Source of the DNA: Polaromonas sp.
GTDB lineage: Bacteria > Pseudomonadota > Gammaproteobacteria > Burkholderiales > Burkholderiaceae_C
Direction of reading: 5' to 3'
DNA length: 64,000 bases
Assembly: GCA_013297865.1 (NCBI GenBank)
Contig: JAAFIP010000008.1
Location: 161,280 to 225,279 of the forward strand
In this document: piece by piece, positions 26,744-35,828 of the stretch
Layout: every line of letters begins with the position of its first letter
Position numbering within the stretch: position 1 is the stretch's first letter
The notes under the pieces: model-generated
What the model was told of the DNA's origin: nothing
Databases searched by the model: none
What the model saw: the letters and a program-made list of their open reading frames with translations, nothing else
Translations under genes and position numbers: made by a program

Positions 26744-27996
26744 ACAGTACCTGCAAGCACCGATTTACCCAGGATAAGCTGCTGCACCTGCGTGGCGCCT
26801 TCGTAGATGCGCAGCGCGCGAATATCCCGGTACAGGCTCTCTACGCGCGAGCCCACCTTCACGCCCATGCCGCCATGCAGCTGCACGGCCATGTCAATCA
26901 CCTTGCTGGCGTTTTCAGTAGCGCACATTTTGGCGGCAGCTGCTGCGGCGGTGTATTGCGCGCGAGTGGCCGTGCCCGCAGGCAGGGCGATGTCGCGCAT
27001 CCAGGCGGCGCGGTAGGTCAACATGGCGCCAGCGTCGATCAGTGCCACCATCTCCCCCAGCGCTGCCTGGGTCAGTTGAAAATCGGCCAGGCTGTGGCCA
27101 AACATCTGGCGCTGCTGCGTGTAGCGCACGGCTTCCACCAGGGCCCGGCGTGCAAATCCAATGGCGGCTGCCGCGACCGACGTGCGGAAAATGTCCAGCG
27201 TCTGCATGGCCAGTTTGAAGCCTGCGTTTTCTTCGCCCAGCAGCTGGCTGGCCGCCACCTTGCAGTGCGCAAATTTCAGTGTGGCCAGAGGATGGGGTGC
27301 CATCACCTGGATATGCTCGCTGGCGTCCAAGCCCGGGGTGTCGGCATCCACCACGATAGCACTGATGCCGCGCGTGCCCAGCTCGGGTGCAGTTTTGGCG
27401 AACACGACATAAAAGTCAGCGATGCCACCGTTGCTGATCCAGGTCTTGCTGCCCGATATTTCATAAGCATTGGGGCCGCCGCCGCGACTATCCATTGCAT
27501 TGATAGCTACAGTTTTAATAGCTGCTACATCGCTGCCTGCCTCTGGCTCGGACAGGGCAAATGCTGCAATCATGTCGCCCCGCGCCACGGCAGGCAGATA
27601 CCGCGCCTGCAAGGTGGGCGAGCCGGCCAGCGTGATGGCCCCGCTGCCCAGGCCCTGCATGGCAAACGCAAAGTCTGCCAGCGGCGAGTGAAACGCCAGG
27701 TTCTCTCGCAAAATCACCAGCGCGCGTGAGTCCAGCTGCTCCAGCGCGCCGCCATGCGCGGCGGGCACACAGTAGCGCAGCCACTGGTTAGCCCCCAGCA
27801 GTTTGACCCACGCTTTGCAGGCTGTGCGATCGTCTGTCTCATCAATCCGCTGCTGCGGCAGCCAGTCTGCCAGGCAGTTGCCAATTTGCCGATGGGTGTC
27901 GGTGAAGAATGGCAGGCAAAGGTGGTCGGTGCGGCAGCGCAACGCCGTGGCTGCGCCTGTCAGGGCCTGGGTGAGGCTGTCGGTGGCAGGCTTCAT
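26740..27996 (-). CDS. Acyl-CoA dehydrogenase with a repeat-derived insert
   Basis: A 418-residue flavoenzyme that oxidises an acyl-CoA between alpha and beta carbons, here probably a ring-derived intermediate. The ATG at 27996 ([10 protein letters not shown]) is preferred to an upstream TTG. The family block [17 protein letters not shown] is followed by an unusual stretch (about residues 158-176, including [14 protein letters not shown]) before [18 protein letters not shown] resumes, and this stretch is coded by a partial dispersed repeat. The C-terminal [20 protein letters not shown] is standard. It lies in the 2-aminobenzoyl-CoA operon. Confidence 0.87.
   Translation of the reverse strand: MKPATDSLTQALTGAATALRCRTDHLCLPFFTDTHRQIGNCLADWLPQQRIDETDDRTACKAWVKLLGANQWLRYCVPAAHGGALEQLDSRALVILRENLAFHSPLADFAFAMQGLGSGAITLAGSPTLQARYLPAVARGDMIAAFALSEPEAGSDVAAIKTVAINAMDSRGGGPNAYEISGSKTWISNGGIADFYVVFAKTAPELGTRGISAIVVDADTPGLDASEHIQVMAPHPLATLKFAHCKVAASQLLGEENAGFKLAMQTLDIFRTSVAAAAIGFARRALVEAVRYTQQRQMFGHSLADFQLTQAALGEMVALIDAGAMLTYRAAWMRDIALPAGTATRAQYTAAAAAAKMCATENASKVIDMAVQLHGGMGVKVGSRVESLYRDIRALRIYEGATQVQQLILGKSVLAGTV
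27489..27530 (-). repeat. Dispersed repeat, partial copy M inside the acyl-CoA dehydrogenase gene
   Basis: On the coding strand it reads GTAGCAGCTATTAAAACTGT followed by AGCTATCAATGCAATGGATAG. The first half matches the tail of the dispersed repeat (compare copy G); the CAATAGAATATCGCGGG half is absent. It encodes [14 protein letters not shown] in frame. Confidence 0.5.
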
Positions 27997-27998
27997 GC

Positions 27999-28853
27999 TC
28001 AATCCCCCTGGAAAACAGGCTTTTGCCGGGCTGCAAAGGCCTCAAATGCGCGCTTGAAGTCCTGGGTCTGCATGCAGATGGCCTGGGCCTGTGCCTCGGC
28101 CTCAATGGCCTGGTCAATGGTCATGGCCCACTCCTGATGGAGCATGGTTTTGGTCATGCTGTGGGCAAAGCTTGGGCCGTCTGCCAGGTCTTGCGCCATG
28201 GCCTGGGCCTGGGCCAGCAGTTGCGCGCTGTCATGCAGCGCGTTGAAAAAGCCCCAGGCCAGCCCCTCCTGCGCCGTCATGGCGCGGCCGGTGAACAGCA
28301 GCTCGGCTGCGCGGCCCTGGCCGATCAGGCGGGGCAGCAGGGCGCAGGCACCCATGTCGGCGCCCGCCAGGCCAACGCGGGTGAACAGATAGGCCGTCTT
28401 GGCACCGGGCGTGCCCAGGCGCAGATCAGCGGCCAGCGCGATCATGGCGCCCGCGCCCGCGCAGATACCGTCAATCGCGGCCACCACGGGCTGGGGGCAG
28501 GCCTTGATGGCTTTGACCAGATCGCCCGTCATGCGCGTGAACTCCAGCATCTCGGGCATCGTCATGGTGGTGAGCGGGCCGATGATCTCGTGCACATCGC
28601 CGCCACTGCAGAAATTGCCACCCGCTCCGGTCATGACCACCGCTTTCACATCACTGGCATAGCGCAGCGCGTGGAACAGATCACGCAGCTCGGCGTAGCT
28701 GGCAAAGGTCAGCGGGTTTTTGCGCTCCGGACGGTTGAGGGTGATGGTCGCCACCCCATTTAGGCAAGCGTAGGCAAAGTGCGTGGCGCTGTAGTCTGCA
28801 CGGGGCGCGTACTGCGCACGCATCGGGTTGGTAGGGGAGATGTAGTGTTTCAT
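27999..28853 (-). CDS. Enoyl-CoA hydratase/isomerase family protein
   Basis: A crotonase-fold enzyme of 284 residues. It has the oxyanion-hole segments [18 protein letters not shown] and [17 protein letters not shown], and the [20 protein letters not shown] region. Such enzymes hydrate enoyl-CoA or open rings by hydrolysis. Its start overlaps the stop of the MarR gene (ATGA), and the dehydrogenase gene begins 3 bases after its own stop codon, so it belongs to the same 2-aminobenzoyl-CoA operon, where it would act after ring reduction. Confidence 0.9.
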   Translation of the reverse strand: MKHYISPTNPMRAQYAPRADYSATHFAYACLNGVATITLNRPERKNPLTFASYAELRDLFHALRYASDVKAVVMTGAGGNFCSGGDVHEIIGPLTTMTMPEMLEFTRMTGDLVKAIKACPQPVVAAIDGICAGAGAMIALAADLRLGTPGAKTAYLFTRVGLAGADMGACALLPRLIGQGRAAELLFTGRAMTAQEGLAWGFFNALHDSAQLLAQAQAMAQDLADGPSFAHSMTKTMLHQEWAMTIDQAIEAEAQAQAICMQTQDFKRAFEAFAARQKPVFQGD

Positions 28854-29347
28854 GGTGCTTGCAGCGCAGACGCTGCCTCGGTCAGTTCGATGGTGCTGGC
28901 GGTCTCTTTGACACGGCCCAGCAGCTTGTGCAGTGTGGCCATGTCCTTGGCAGACAAGTCGCCAAAAGCCTGCACAATCCAGCCTTCGTGGGCCTGGGCC
29001 ATATCGGCAAAGCTGGCGCGTCCGGCAGCCGTCAGGCGTACCAGAAAGGCGCGACGGTCGCCCTCCACGCTGTGGCGCTCCACCAGGTCTTCAGCCACCA
29101 GCTGATCGGTGATGCCGGTGACGTTGCCGCCCGTGACCATCATGCGGCGCGACAGCTCGTTCATCTTCAGGCCCTGGGGTGCGCGCTCCAGCTGCGCCAT
29201 CAGGTCAAAGCGCGGCAAGGTGGTGTCAAACTGCTCGCGCAAGGCGGTGCGCACCGCGCGCTCCACCAGTTGGGTGCAGGTCAGCAGGCGCAGCCACAGC
29301 CGCAGCGCGGCGGCGTGGTCGGCATGGGCGCGGGCTTCGATATCCAT
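28850..29347 (-). CDS. MarR-family transcriptional regulator
   Basis: A 165-residue winged-helix regulator with a MarR domain (about 45-145): [20 protein letters not shown] is the DNA-recognition region and [20 protein letters not shown] the wing. It is embedded in the aromatic-acid operon, overlapping genes on both sides. This favours local control, presumably repression relieved by an aryl-CoA, as known for related regulators. A palindrome over the operon promoter (31809-31820) is the likely target. Confidence 0.88.
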   Translation of the reverse strand: MDIEARAHADHAAALRLWLRLLTCTQLVERAVRTALREQFDTTLPRFDLMAQLERAPQGLKMNELSRRMMVTGGNVTGITDQLVAEDLVERHSVEGDRRAFLVRLTAAGRASFADMAQAHEGWIVQAFGDLSAKDMATLHKLLGRVKETASTIELTEAASALQAP

Positions 29348-31800
29348 CAGCGCTCCTCCTCGGTGTTTACTATGCTTTTAATAGCTGCTCCCGCGATGTT
29401 CTGTTGGGCTGCAGCCATATTTTGTTTGGATAACTCACGGTACAGCTGATCGCGGCCGCTCTCGTAAGGCAGTGGCCACACCACATCGCGGCTTTGCAGC
29501 TTGGCCGCTTCATGCAGGGTCCAGGCGGGGTCGGCCAGGTGGGGCCGGGCAATGGCGCACAGGTCGGCACGGCCCGCAGCGATGATGCTGTTGGCATGGT
29601 CGGCTTCGCTGATGGCCCCCACGGCAATGGTGCGGATGCCCACCTCGTTGCGGATGCGGTCGGCAAATGGCGTTTGGTACATGCGGCCATAGACTGGCTT
29701 GGCTGCACGTGTGGTTTGGCCGCTGGAGACGTCAATGAAGTCAGCCCCCGCCGCCTTGAACAGGCGGGCGATTTCCACCGCATCATCATCCGTGTTGCCG
29801 CCCGGTGCCCAGTCGTGCGCCGAGATGCGCACGCTGATCGGTTTGTCCTGCGGCCAGGCGGCGCGCACAGCAGCAAACACTTCCAGTGGGTAACGGCAGC
29901 GATTGGACAGGCTGCCGCCGTACTCATCGGTGCGCAGATTGGTCAGCGGGCAGATGAAGCTGGACAGCAGATAGCCGTGGGCGCAGTGCAGCTCCAACCA
30001 GTCCACCCCTGCGCTGGCTGCGCGCTGCGTGCTGGCGACAAAGGCGGCGGTGATGCGGTCCATGTCAAAGCGGGTCATGGCGCGCGGAATCTGGTTTTGC
30101 GCTCCATAGGGCAGTGCGCTGGCAGCCAGCAGGGGCCAGTTCGGCGCGTCGGCCGCGCCACCCGTGCTGCTGGGCAGTGGCTCGTCGGTGGCCTGCCAGC
30201 CTAGCTGCGTCGAGCCTTTGGGGCCGCTGTGGCCCAGCTGCAGGCCTAGCTTGGCGTGGCTGGCGTGGACAAAACGCACCACACGCTGAAGCGCCAGCTG
30301 CTGCGCATCCGTGGCCAGCACGGTGCAGCCCGGTGTGATGCGGCCATCGTCAGTGGGCGAGGTCATCTCCACCATCACCAGGGCCGCGCCGCCGAGTGCG
30401 CGTGCGCCTAAGTGCACCAGGTGAAAGTCCTGCATCTCGCCGTGCACCGCGCTATAGGTGGCCATGGGCGAGACGACGATGCGGTTTTTCAGCGTGAGGC
30501 CGCGCACGGTCAGCGGCGTAAGCATGGGCAGCACCGCGCGAGGCTTGCCTGCTGGCGCGGTCTGCGCCAGCCAGGTTTCATAGCCCTGCAGCCAGGTGGC
30601 GTCGCGCAGGCGCAGGTTCTCATGGCTGATGCGCTGGCTGCGGGTGAGCAGGCTGTAGTAGAACTGCTCGGCCTGCATGCTGCTGTAGCGCTCCACATTT
30701 TCAAACCACTCGGTTGAGTTGCGCGCTGCGTTCTGGATTTTCAGCACCTCCACACTGCGCCGGGCCTCGTAGGACTGCAACACATCGTCAAGCAATTCAC
30801 TATTTATTTGATAGCTGCTCCCGCGATATTCTATTGGTCTGGCGGCCGATGGAGCATTAAAAACCTGCTTGAAAGCATCGGCCAGGTCGATCGCATCTTC
30901 CAGTGCCAGCTTGGTGCCCGAGCCAATGGAAAAATGGGCCGTGTGGGCCGCATCGCCCATCAGCACAATCGGCACCTGCTTGCCGCCGATGAGCTCACGG
31001 TGCACCCAGCGCTTGCACATGACCCGCGGAAAACGGATCCAGTTGGCCGAGCCGCGCAGATGGGCGGCATTGGTCATCAGCGAGTGCCCATCGAGGTATT
31101 TGGCAAACAGTTTTTCGCAAAACGCTGTGGCCTGCTCCTGGCTCATCTGGTCCAGGCCATGCGCTTTCCACACGGCTTCGGGCGTTTCCACAATGAAGGT
31201 GGAGGTGTCTTCGTTGAATTTGTAGGCATGCGCCGCAAACCAGCCGTGCTCGGTGCGCTCAAAGCAGAACGTGAAGGCGTCAAAGGTTTTTTGGGTGCCC
31301 AGCCACACAAAGCGGCACTGGCGCAGGTCAATGTCAGGCTCATAGGTGGCTGCATAGCGTGTGCGGATGCGGCTGTTCAGGCCGTCGCCTGCAATCACCA
31401 GGTCAGCGTCGTACTGCGCAGCCAGGGCCTGGTCGTCCGAGACGTCCACTTCGAACACCAGCTCCACACCCAGCTGCTGGCAGCGCTCCTGCAGGATGTT
31501 GAGCAGGTGTTTGCGCCCAATGCCGCAAAAGCCGTGGCCACTGGAGCGGATCACCTGGCCTTTGAAAAACAGCTCGATATCATCCCAGTGGTTCAGCGCA
31601 TCGCCAATCAGCTGGCCTGTCACAGGGTCGGCTTCATGCAGATGGGCCAGGGTTTGGTCGCTGAGCACTACACCCCAGCCAAAGGTATCAAACGGCTTGT
31701 TGCGCTCTACGACCACGATACGCGCACCGGGCTGCTGCTGTTTCATCAGCAAGGCAAAGTACAAACCCGCGGGTCCGCCGCCAATACATAAAATGTTCAT
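29347..31800 (-). CDS. Fused aryl-CoA monooxygenase / OYE-type reductase (2-aminobenzoyl-CoA monooxygenase/reductase type)
   Basis: An 817-residue two-domain flavoenzyme. Residues 1-~410 form a class A FAD monooxygenase: the Rossmann motif GGGPAGLYF at 7-15, the GDGLNSRIR segment, and [20 protein letters not shown]. Residues about 425-790 form an Old-Yellow-Enzyme-type barrel ([33 protein letters not shown]). This fusion is the hallmark of 2-aminobenzoyl-CoA monooxygenase/reductase and salicylyl-CoA 5-hydroxylase. A CoA ligase and RidA in the operon favour 2-aminobenzoyl-CoA. Two dispersed repeats lie in frame: one in a linker of the first domain (about 318-335), one at the C-terminus (about 795-811). 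The putative promoter sits so close that the message may be leaderless. Confidence 0.88.
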   Translation of the reverse strand: MNILCIGGGPAGLYFALLMKQQQPGARIVVVERNKPFDTFGWGVVLSDQTLAHLHEADPVTGQLIGDALNHWDDIELFFKGQVIRSSGHGFCGIGRKHLLNILQERCQQLGVELVFEVDVSDDQALAAQYDADLVIAGDGLNSRIRTRYAATYEPDIDLRQCRFVWLGTQKTFDAFTFCFERTEHGWFAAHAYKFNEDTSTFIVETPEAVWKAHGLDQMSQEQATAFCEKLFAKYLDGHSLMTNAAHLRGSANWIRFPRVMCKRWVHRELIGGKQVPIVLMGDAAHTAHFSIGSGTKLALEDAIDLADAFKQVFNAPSAARPIEYRGSSYQINSELLDDVLQSYEARRSVEVLKIQNAARNSTEWFENVERYSSMQAEQFYYSLLTRSQRISHENLRLRDATWLQGYETWLAQTAPAGKPRAVLPMLTPLTVRGLTLKNRIVVSPMATYSAVHGEMQDFHLVHLGARALGGAALVMVEMTSPTDDGRITPGCTVLATDAQQLALQRVVRFVHASHAKLGLQLGHSGPKGSTQLGWQATDEPLPSSTGGAADAPNWPLLAASALPYGAQNQIPRAMTRFDMDRITAAFVASTQRAASAGVDWLELHCAHGYLLSSFICPLTNLRTDEYGGSLSNRCRYPLEVFAAVRAAWPQDKPISVRISAHDWAPGGNTDDDAVEIARLFKAAGADFIDVSSGQTTRAAKPVYGRMYQTPFADRIRNEVGIRTIAVGAISEADHANSIIAAGRADLCAIARPHLADPAWTLHEAAKLQSRDVVWPLPYESGRDQLYRELSKQNMAAAQQNIAGAAIKSIVNTEEER
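29366..29416 (-). repeat. Dispersed repeat, copy C, coding (C-terminus of the fused monooxygenase)
   Basis: On the coding strand it begins with the palindrome GGCTGCAGCC and continues as a variant of the core with CAACAGAACATCGCGGGAGC. It is translated as [14 protein letters not shown], six residues before the end of the protein. Confidence 0.88.
30797..30847 (-). repeat. Dispersed repeat, copy D, coding (middle of the fused monooxygenase)
   Basis: It carries the exact core CAATAGAATATCGCGGGAGC. Here it is read in a different frame from copies C and F, giving [16 protein letters not shown] at about residues 318-335. It sits between the FAD-domain helix LADAFKQVF and the helix [13 protein letters not shown], a surface linker. 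Confidence 0.9.
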
Positions 31801-31806
31801 GTGTTT

Positions 31807-31835
31807 ACTTTAAGCTTAAACAATTAAAAGGTCAA
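31807..31835 (-). promoter_or_regulatory. Promoter and palindromic operator of the 2-aminobenzoyl-CoA operon
   Basis: On the minus strand, TTGACC (31835-31830) and TAAAGT (31812-31807) are spaced by 17 bases. The 12-bp perfect palindrome TTTAAGCTTAAA (31809-31820) overlaps the -10 box, which suits repression by the operon's MarR protein. The -10 box is only 6 bases from the ATG at 31800 and there is no Shine-Dalgarno site. Confidence 0.55.
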
Positions 31836-31973
31836 TATAAATCCATCGACCACGCTGTTGCGCAATTGCCCGCCAGCAGTGGCTTAAATGTAAAAAATAC
31901 GTGCAGTTGGTGTGCAGCTGTCTACAATGGCCGCAAGTCACAATTTCCGACACAACAACGAGGCATACAGCTC

Positions 31974-32687
31974 ATGGGTTGGCTTGCAAAATTCTTCAAA
32001 TCTTCTGAACCGATTGATCTTCCGCCGCAAAGCACCGGGTTTGATGACCTGGATGCCAAGCCCGTGCCCATCAAGCCGGTGGGCTCCGAGCTGCGCGCTG
32101 CGCGCGAGCTGATTAACGACGCCGCCGCCAAGACCGTGCTGGCCTATGGCCTGCCTGCGCGCTGGCTTTCGTTTGAAGTCGTCACTATTTCTGATGAAGA
32201 AAACGCCTATTTCCAGCTGCAGGCGACGATCAACCATTGGGACGAATACCTGATGGCGCACAGCTTTGCTTTTGAGCGCGCGGTGGTCAAACGGATTCGT
32301 GATGCCGACCCCGCAGTGGGCCGCGCTGTGCGTGCAGTGCTCTGGCGTGTCGCGCCCGACGCGGGCTGCCCCTATGACGACCTGCCCGAGCCGCAGGCCT
32401 GGACTGCAGAGGCCGTGCGCAAGCGTGGCGAGGCGCGCGATCTGGTCAACCGCGCCCTGTATGCCGCCACAACACCCGCCTCAGGCGCCAAAACGCCACC
32501 ACTGGCAGCCGCTCTGATGCCGGTCAGCGCAGACGATGCCGAACGCGCAGGCCGCTCTACGATGCCCAATAAAACGGACAATCTGCTCGACGACGATGAG
32601 TTCAGCGACACCCGCCCCACCTCGGGCTATCACGGCTTTGCGCCCACACAGCCGTTTACCAAAGATCCTGCAGACACAGCCAAGTAG
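31974..32687 (+). CDS. Hypothetical protein, 237 residues
   Basis: I do not recognise this family. The ATG at 31974 has GAGG 12 bases upstream; earlier in-frame codons lack support. The product begins MGWLAKFFKSSEPIDLPPQS and has no clear signal peptide. The middle (about 35-165) looks like a mixed alpha/beta domain with many charged residues (ELRAARELINDAAAKTVL). The C-terminal 70 residues are rich in Ala, Pro, Ser and Asp and probably disordered. A TACAAT box at 31923-31928 may be its -10. The DUF1840 gene follows 17 bases downstream, suggesting co-transcription. Confidence 0.7.
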   Translation: MGWLAKFFKSSEPIDLPPQSTGFDDLDAKPVPIKPVGSELRAARELINDAAAKTVLAYGLPARWLSFEVVTISDEENAYFQLQATINHWDEYLMAHSFAFERAVVKRIRDADPAVGRAVRAVLWRVAPDAGCPYDDLPEPQAWTAEAVRKRGEARDLVNRALYAATTPASGAKTPPLAAALMPVSADDAERAGRSTMPNKTDNLLDDDEFSDTRPTSGYHGFAPTQPFTKDPADTAK

Positions 32688-32704
32688 GCCTACACTGCAG
32701 CTGT

Positions 32705-33028
32705 ATGTTGTACAAATTCAAGTCCTCCGCCGCTGGCGACCTCATCATGCTCGAGCCCAATGGCCGGCGTGTGCTGGAGATCATGGGCAAAGCCCCCGAC
32801 CCCACTGGCATCATCCTGCCCGAGCAGATGGCTGCTGCGATGGATGCGCTCAACGCCGCCATGGCGCGCGAAGAGGCTGAGCAGCAGGATGCCATTGCAC
32901 AGGCCAAAGCCAAGGGCGAGAGCGTGCCGCGCTTTGATGCCATCAACCTGCGCAAACGCGCCTGGCCCATGGTTGAGATGCTGCAGCGCTGCAGCAAGGA
33001 AAAAGCGCCCATTACCTGGGGCGTCTAG
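32705..33028 (+). CDS. DUF1840 domain-containing protein
   Basis: A small cytosolic protein of 107 residues matching the DUF1840 family, common in Betaproteobacteria and of unknown function. Typical pieces are MLYKFKSSAAGDLIMLEP, the GKAPDPTGIILPEQM segment and the C-terminal LRKRAWPMVEMLQRCSKEK. It follows the hypothetical gene by 17 bases. Nothing nearby reveals its role. Confidence 0.85.
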   Translation: MLYKFKSSAAGDLIMLEPNGRRVLEIMGKAPDPTGIILPEQMAAAMDALNAAMAREEAEQQDAIAQAKAKGESVPRFDAINLRKRAWPMVEMLQRCSKEKAPITWGV

Positions 33029-33096
33029 CCGTCGCGCCGCAGCGTGTGCGGCGCATCAGGCCTGGACATCAGTGGCCCGCAGCGGCGGCTGAAGTG

Positions 33097-34122
33097 TCAA
33101 TCCACCTTGGCGCCAGAGTTCTTCACCACCACGGCCCATTTGGCAATCTCGGCATCGATCATTTTGGCAAATTCTGCCGGTGTGCCACCGCCAGGAATCG
33201 CGCCCTGGGCCAGCAGCTTTTCTTTGATCTCGGGCTTGGCAAATGACTTGGCCACCTCCTGCTGGATGCGGTTGACGATATCGGGCGGTGTGCCTGCAGG
33301 GGCCAGCAGGCCGAACCACGAGCTCGCCTCAAAGCCCTTGAGGGCGGGGCCGCCGGCCTGCTCGATAGTGGGTGCGTCAGGCAGGGCTGCAGAGCGCTGG
33401 CTGCTGGTCACTGCCAGTGCCTTGAGCTTGCCAGCCTTGATCTGCGGCATGGCGCTGGGCAGGTTGTCAAACATCACATCCATGCTGCCACCAATCATGT
33501 CCAACAGCGCAGGGCTGGAACCCCGGTAAGGGAAGTGCACCATGTAAGTGCCGCTCATGCTTTTGAACAGCTCGCCTGCCAGATGGATGGAGGTGCCATT
33601 GCCGCTGGAGGCCATATTGAGCTTGCCCGGGTTGGCTTTGGCGTACTTCACAAAATCAGCCACGTTGTTGATGCCCAGTTTCTGCGCTTTCTCTGCGTTC
33701 ATCACCATCACATTGGGCACCCCGGCCACCAAAGTGATGGGGGCAAAGTCTTTGACCGGGTTATACGGTAGGCTGGGGTACAGCGCCTTGTTGATGCCAT
33801 GGGTGCCCACCGTGCCCATGAGCAGGGTGTAGCCGTCTGCTGGTGAGCGGGCCACGGCTTCAGCGCCGACGTTGCCGCCTGCGCCTGCGCGGTTTTCCAC
33901 CACAAAGCTCTGGCCCAAGGCTTTGGACAGCTCTGGCGCGATGGCGCGGGCCAGGATGTCGGTGGTGCCGCCCGGGGCAAAGGGCACCACGATGCGCACC
34001 GGCTTGGCTGGCCAGGCGGTCTGCGCCTGGGCCGGGTTGGCCAACATGTTAGCTATTAAAAATATAGCTGCTCCCACGATATTCCATTGGGCTTGTCGGC
34101 GATTGGGTTTAAAAATAGTCAT
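33097..34122 (-). CDS. Bug/TctC-family periplasmic binding protein with repeat-derived signal peptide
   Basis: A 341-residue solute-binding protein of the Bug (tripartite tricarboxylate transporter) family, which binds carboxylates. The mature part starts [20 protein letters not shown] and contains [20 protein letters not shown] and [14 protein letters not shown], all standard. GGAG upstream supports the start at 34122. Most of the signal peptide (residues 8-25, [17 protein letters not shown]) is encoded by a dispersed repeat. No TctA/TctB membrane genes are adjacent, as is usual for Bug proteins. Confidence 0.9.
   Translation of the reverse strand: MTIFKPNRRQAQWNIVGAAIFLIANMLANPAQAQTAWPAKPVRIVVPFAPGGTTDILARAIAPELSKALGQSFVVENRAGAGGNVGAEAVARSPADGYTLLMGTVGTHGINKALYPSLPYNPVKDFAPITLVAGVPNVMVMNAEKAQKLGINNVADFVKYAKANPGKLNMASSGNGTSIHLAGELFKSMSGTYMVHFPYRGSSPALLDMIGGSMDVMFDNLPSAMPQIKAGKLKALAVTSSQRSAALPDAPTIEQAGGPALKGFEASSWFGLLAPAGTPPDIVNRIQQEVAKSFAKPEIKEKLLAQGAIPGGGTPAEFAKMIDAEIAKWAVVVKNSGAKVD
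34049..34099 (-). repeat. Dispersed repeat, copy E, coding (signal peptide of the Bug protein)
   Basis: The coding strand carries the core variant CAATGGAATATCGTGGGAGC, read in the same frame as copies C and F to give [12 protein letters not shown]. The tail has changed to a run coding Phe-Leu-Ile, which raises hydrophobicity. Confidence 0.88.
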
Positions 34123-34153
34123 GGTTTGTCTCCAAGTTAGTTATACAGCTATC

Positions 34154-34525
34154 TTAAGCCTGAAACAGGGTGTGCAACTGCGCTGCCAGTGGCTTGCCCG
34201 CCTGCAGGCCCATGGCCGATGCCAGTGGGTTGGTATGGCTGACGACACCCTCATCGTAGCTGCTGCGCGCCTGGCCAATGCAGGCGCTGATGTGCGCCAC
34301 GGTGCAGGCGGCCAGGCCGTGCTGCTGCAAAAACCCCAGGGCCGCAATGCCTGCGCCATCGCGCCCCACACCTGCATCATTAAACACGCTCAGCACAGGC
34401 CGGGCAGCCAGCGCATAGCGCGCCGAGCTGATGCCACCATGCGAGCCGCTCACGGCGATGCAGCCAGCGTCCTGGGAGCCCAGCTCGGTGATCGAATCCA
34501 CAATGCGCAGCGCGGCTGTAGTCAT
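34154..34525 (-). CDS. Conserved hypothetical protein with GSHGG motif
   Basis: A 123-residue protein beginning MTTAALRIVDSITELGSQDA; an upstream start would add 23 residues of less protein-like sequence. It contains CIAVSGSHGGISSARYALA, VFNDAGVGRDGAGIAAL and VVSHTNPLASAMGLQ, a pattern I associate with small uncharacterised proteins beside Bug-type genes. The Ser/His/Gly-rich motif suggests a ligand or catalytic site, but no function can be assigned. It is divergent from the cupin gene and shares its operator region. Confidence 0.65.
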   Translation of the reverse strand: MTTAALRIVDSITELGSQDAGCIAVSGSHGGISSARYALAARPVLSVFNDAGVGRDGAGIAALGFLQQHGLAACTVAHISACIGQARSSYDEGVVSHTNPLASAMGLQAGKPLAAQLHTLFQA

Positions 34526-34585
34526 CAGCCCATTGTCAGAAGTCTCGCAGGCCCCCAGCCTCTGGGAATACCCTAATGCGCTAGG

Positions 34586-34603
34586 TAGTAACAAACGTTA
34601 CTA
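34586..34603. promoter_or_regulatory. Palindromic operator upstream of the cupin gene
   Basis: TAGTAAC-AAAC-GTTACTA is a perfect 7-bp inverted repeat in the divergent gap. A very similar site lies before the E1 alpha operon at 40715-40732, and the MarR gene at 35379-35828 is a natural candidate for binding both. Confidence 0.6.
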
Positions 34604-34610
34604 TTGAGGC

Positions 34611-35456
34611 ATGCAAGCCCTCTACACCCTTCAATCGCAGGCTCAGTGCCATGTGTTTGACATGCACGCCCAGCCTTGGCAGGCCACCGCCAACCCAGGC
34701 CTGTGGCTCAAGCCGGTGCGCCAGGACGATGTGCTGGGCCATTACCTGGGCCTGGTGCGCTTTGACGCGGGCGTGCGCAGCGGCCTGCACCAGCACCAGG
34801 GCGTGGCCACCAGCTTTGTGGTGCAGGGCGGCTTGACCGACTACCACGGCGCCATCGGCCTGCATGAGACGGGCATCAACATCAAGGGCTCCACCCACGA
34901 TGCCATGGCCTATGCCGACACTGTGCTGGTCTCGCGCCTGGAAGGGCCGGTGACGTATCCGCAGGAGAGCGTGATCAGCGGAGTGCACGCAGGCTCGCGC
35001 CATGAAAACTTCACCAACCCCAATCCCTTGATGCCGCCCGAGGTGAATGTGCCTGTAGACCAGCTCATGTCACAGGCCACCGGCCTGGCGGGTATCACCC
35101 GGCAGATGATTTTTGACTATGCAGGCACAGGCACCCAGCGGCGCATGGTGCAGATCAACATGTTGCCTGGCACCAGCGCGCGCTTTGGTGTGACCGAGCT
35201 TACCGAGCTGTGGGTGCGCGGTGGCAACCTGACGGTCAATGCGCGCAGCGCGCATGCCAACTGCTTTGTGGTGTGCGAGGCGGGTGCGCAGGTGCACTTG
35301 GACGCGCCCTTTGGCGCCTTGCTGCTGGCTTGGGCCCATGGCCCTGAGCACTACAGCCCAGGCCAGGCGAGCGGCGATTTATTTGGCTTCGGCAGCCACC
35401 AGCGCGTCGATCAGTTTGTCCAGCGTGCCGCCCATGGTTTTGAGCTCGGCGGCTGA
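34611..35456 (+). CDS. Cupin-domain protein, two cupin-like halves
   Basis: A 281-residue protein with an N-terminal cupin (about 35-115): GHYLGLVRFDAGVRSGLHQH supplies the metal-ligand pattern, followed by ATSFVVQGGLTDYHGA. A second cupin-like half is at about 180-255 (MLPGTSARFGVTELTELWVR, VVCEAGAQVHLDAPFGALLL). Such proteins may be dioxygenases, hydrolases or sensors, and the substrate is unknown. The last 26 codons lie antisense to the convergent MarR gene. GAGG ends one base before the ATG, an unusual spacing, so the true start may be downstream (for example the Met at residue 18). Confidence 0.7.
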   Translation: MQALYTLQSQAQCHVFDMHAQPWQATANPGLWLKPVRQDDVLGHYLGLVRFDAGVRSGLHQHQGVATSFVVQGGLTDYHGAIGLHETGINIKGSTHDAMAYADTVLVSRLEGPVTYPQESVISGVHAGSRHENFTNPNPLMPPEVNVPVDQLMSQATGLAGITRQMIFDYAGTGTQRRMVQINMLPGTSARFGVTELTELWVRGGNLTVNARSAHANCFVVCEAGAQVHLDAPFGALLLAWAHGPEHYSPGQASGDLFGFGSHQRVDQFVQRAAHGFELGG

Positions 35457-35828
35457 CAGACCCGAGAACAGCTGCGCCTCGCGCTGCGTGGCCCGCGCGC
35501 CAATCTGTGCAAATAGCTTTTTGCCTGCGGGCGTCAGAAAGACGTGACTGCGGCGCTGGTCTTGCGGGTCGTTTTCCAGCGTCACCCGCCCCATTTTGAC
35601 CAGGCCCGACACCGCGCGGCTGACCGACATTTTGTCCAGGCCTGTGGCCTCGGCAATATCGGTGGCTGCGCTGCCCGGGTGGGAGGCCACCACCACCATG
35701 GCGCGCCATTCGTTCAGGCTCAGTTGATGGGCCTTGCCCACGTCCTGCTGAAAAGGGCGGGCGGTCAGGTTGACGACACGCACCAGTTTGAAAAACAGGG
35801 ACGTGTCAACAGGCAGCGGTTTGTGCAT
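35379..35828 (-). CDS. MarR-family regulator of the E1-TRAP operon
   Basis: A 149-residue winged-helix protein. The recognition region is ATDIAEATGLDKMSVSRAVS and the wing ENDPQDQRRSHVFLTPAGKK. It is the last gene of the E1 alpha/beta-TRAP operon and overlaps the DctP stop codon (ATGA). Its position and the two matching palindromes at 34586 and 40715 suggest it controls this operon and the divergent cupin gene. Its effector is probably the transported or cleaved compound. Confidence 0.85.
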   Translation of the reverse strand: MHKPLPVDTSLFFKLVRVVNLTARPFQQDVGKAHQLSLNEWRAMVVVASHPGSAATDIAEATGLDKMSVSRAVSGLVKMGRVTLENDPQDQRRSHVFLTPAGKKLFAQIGARATQREAQLFSGLSAAELKTMGGTLDKLIDALVAAEAK

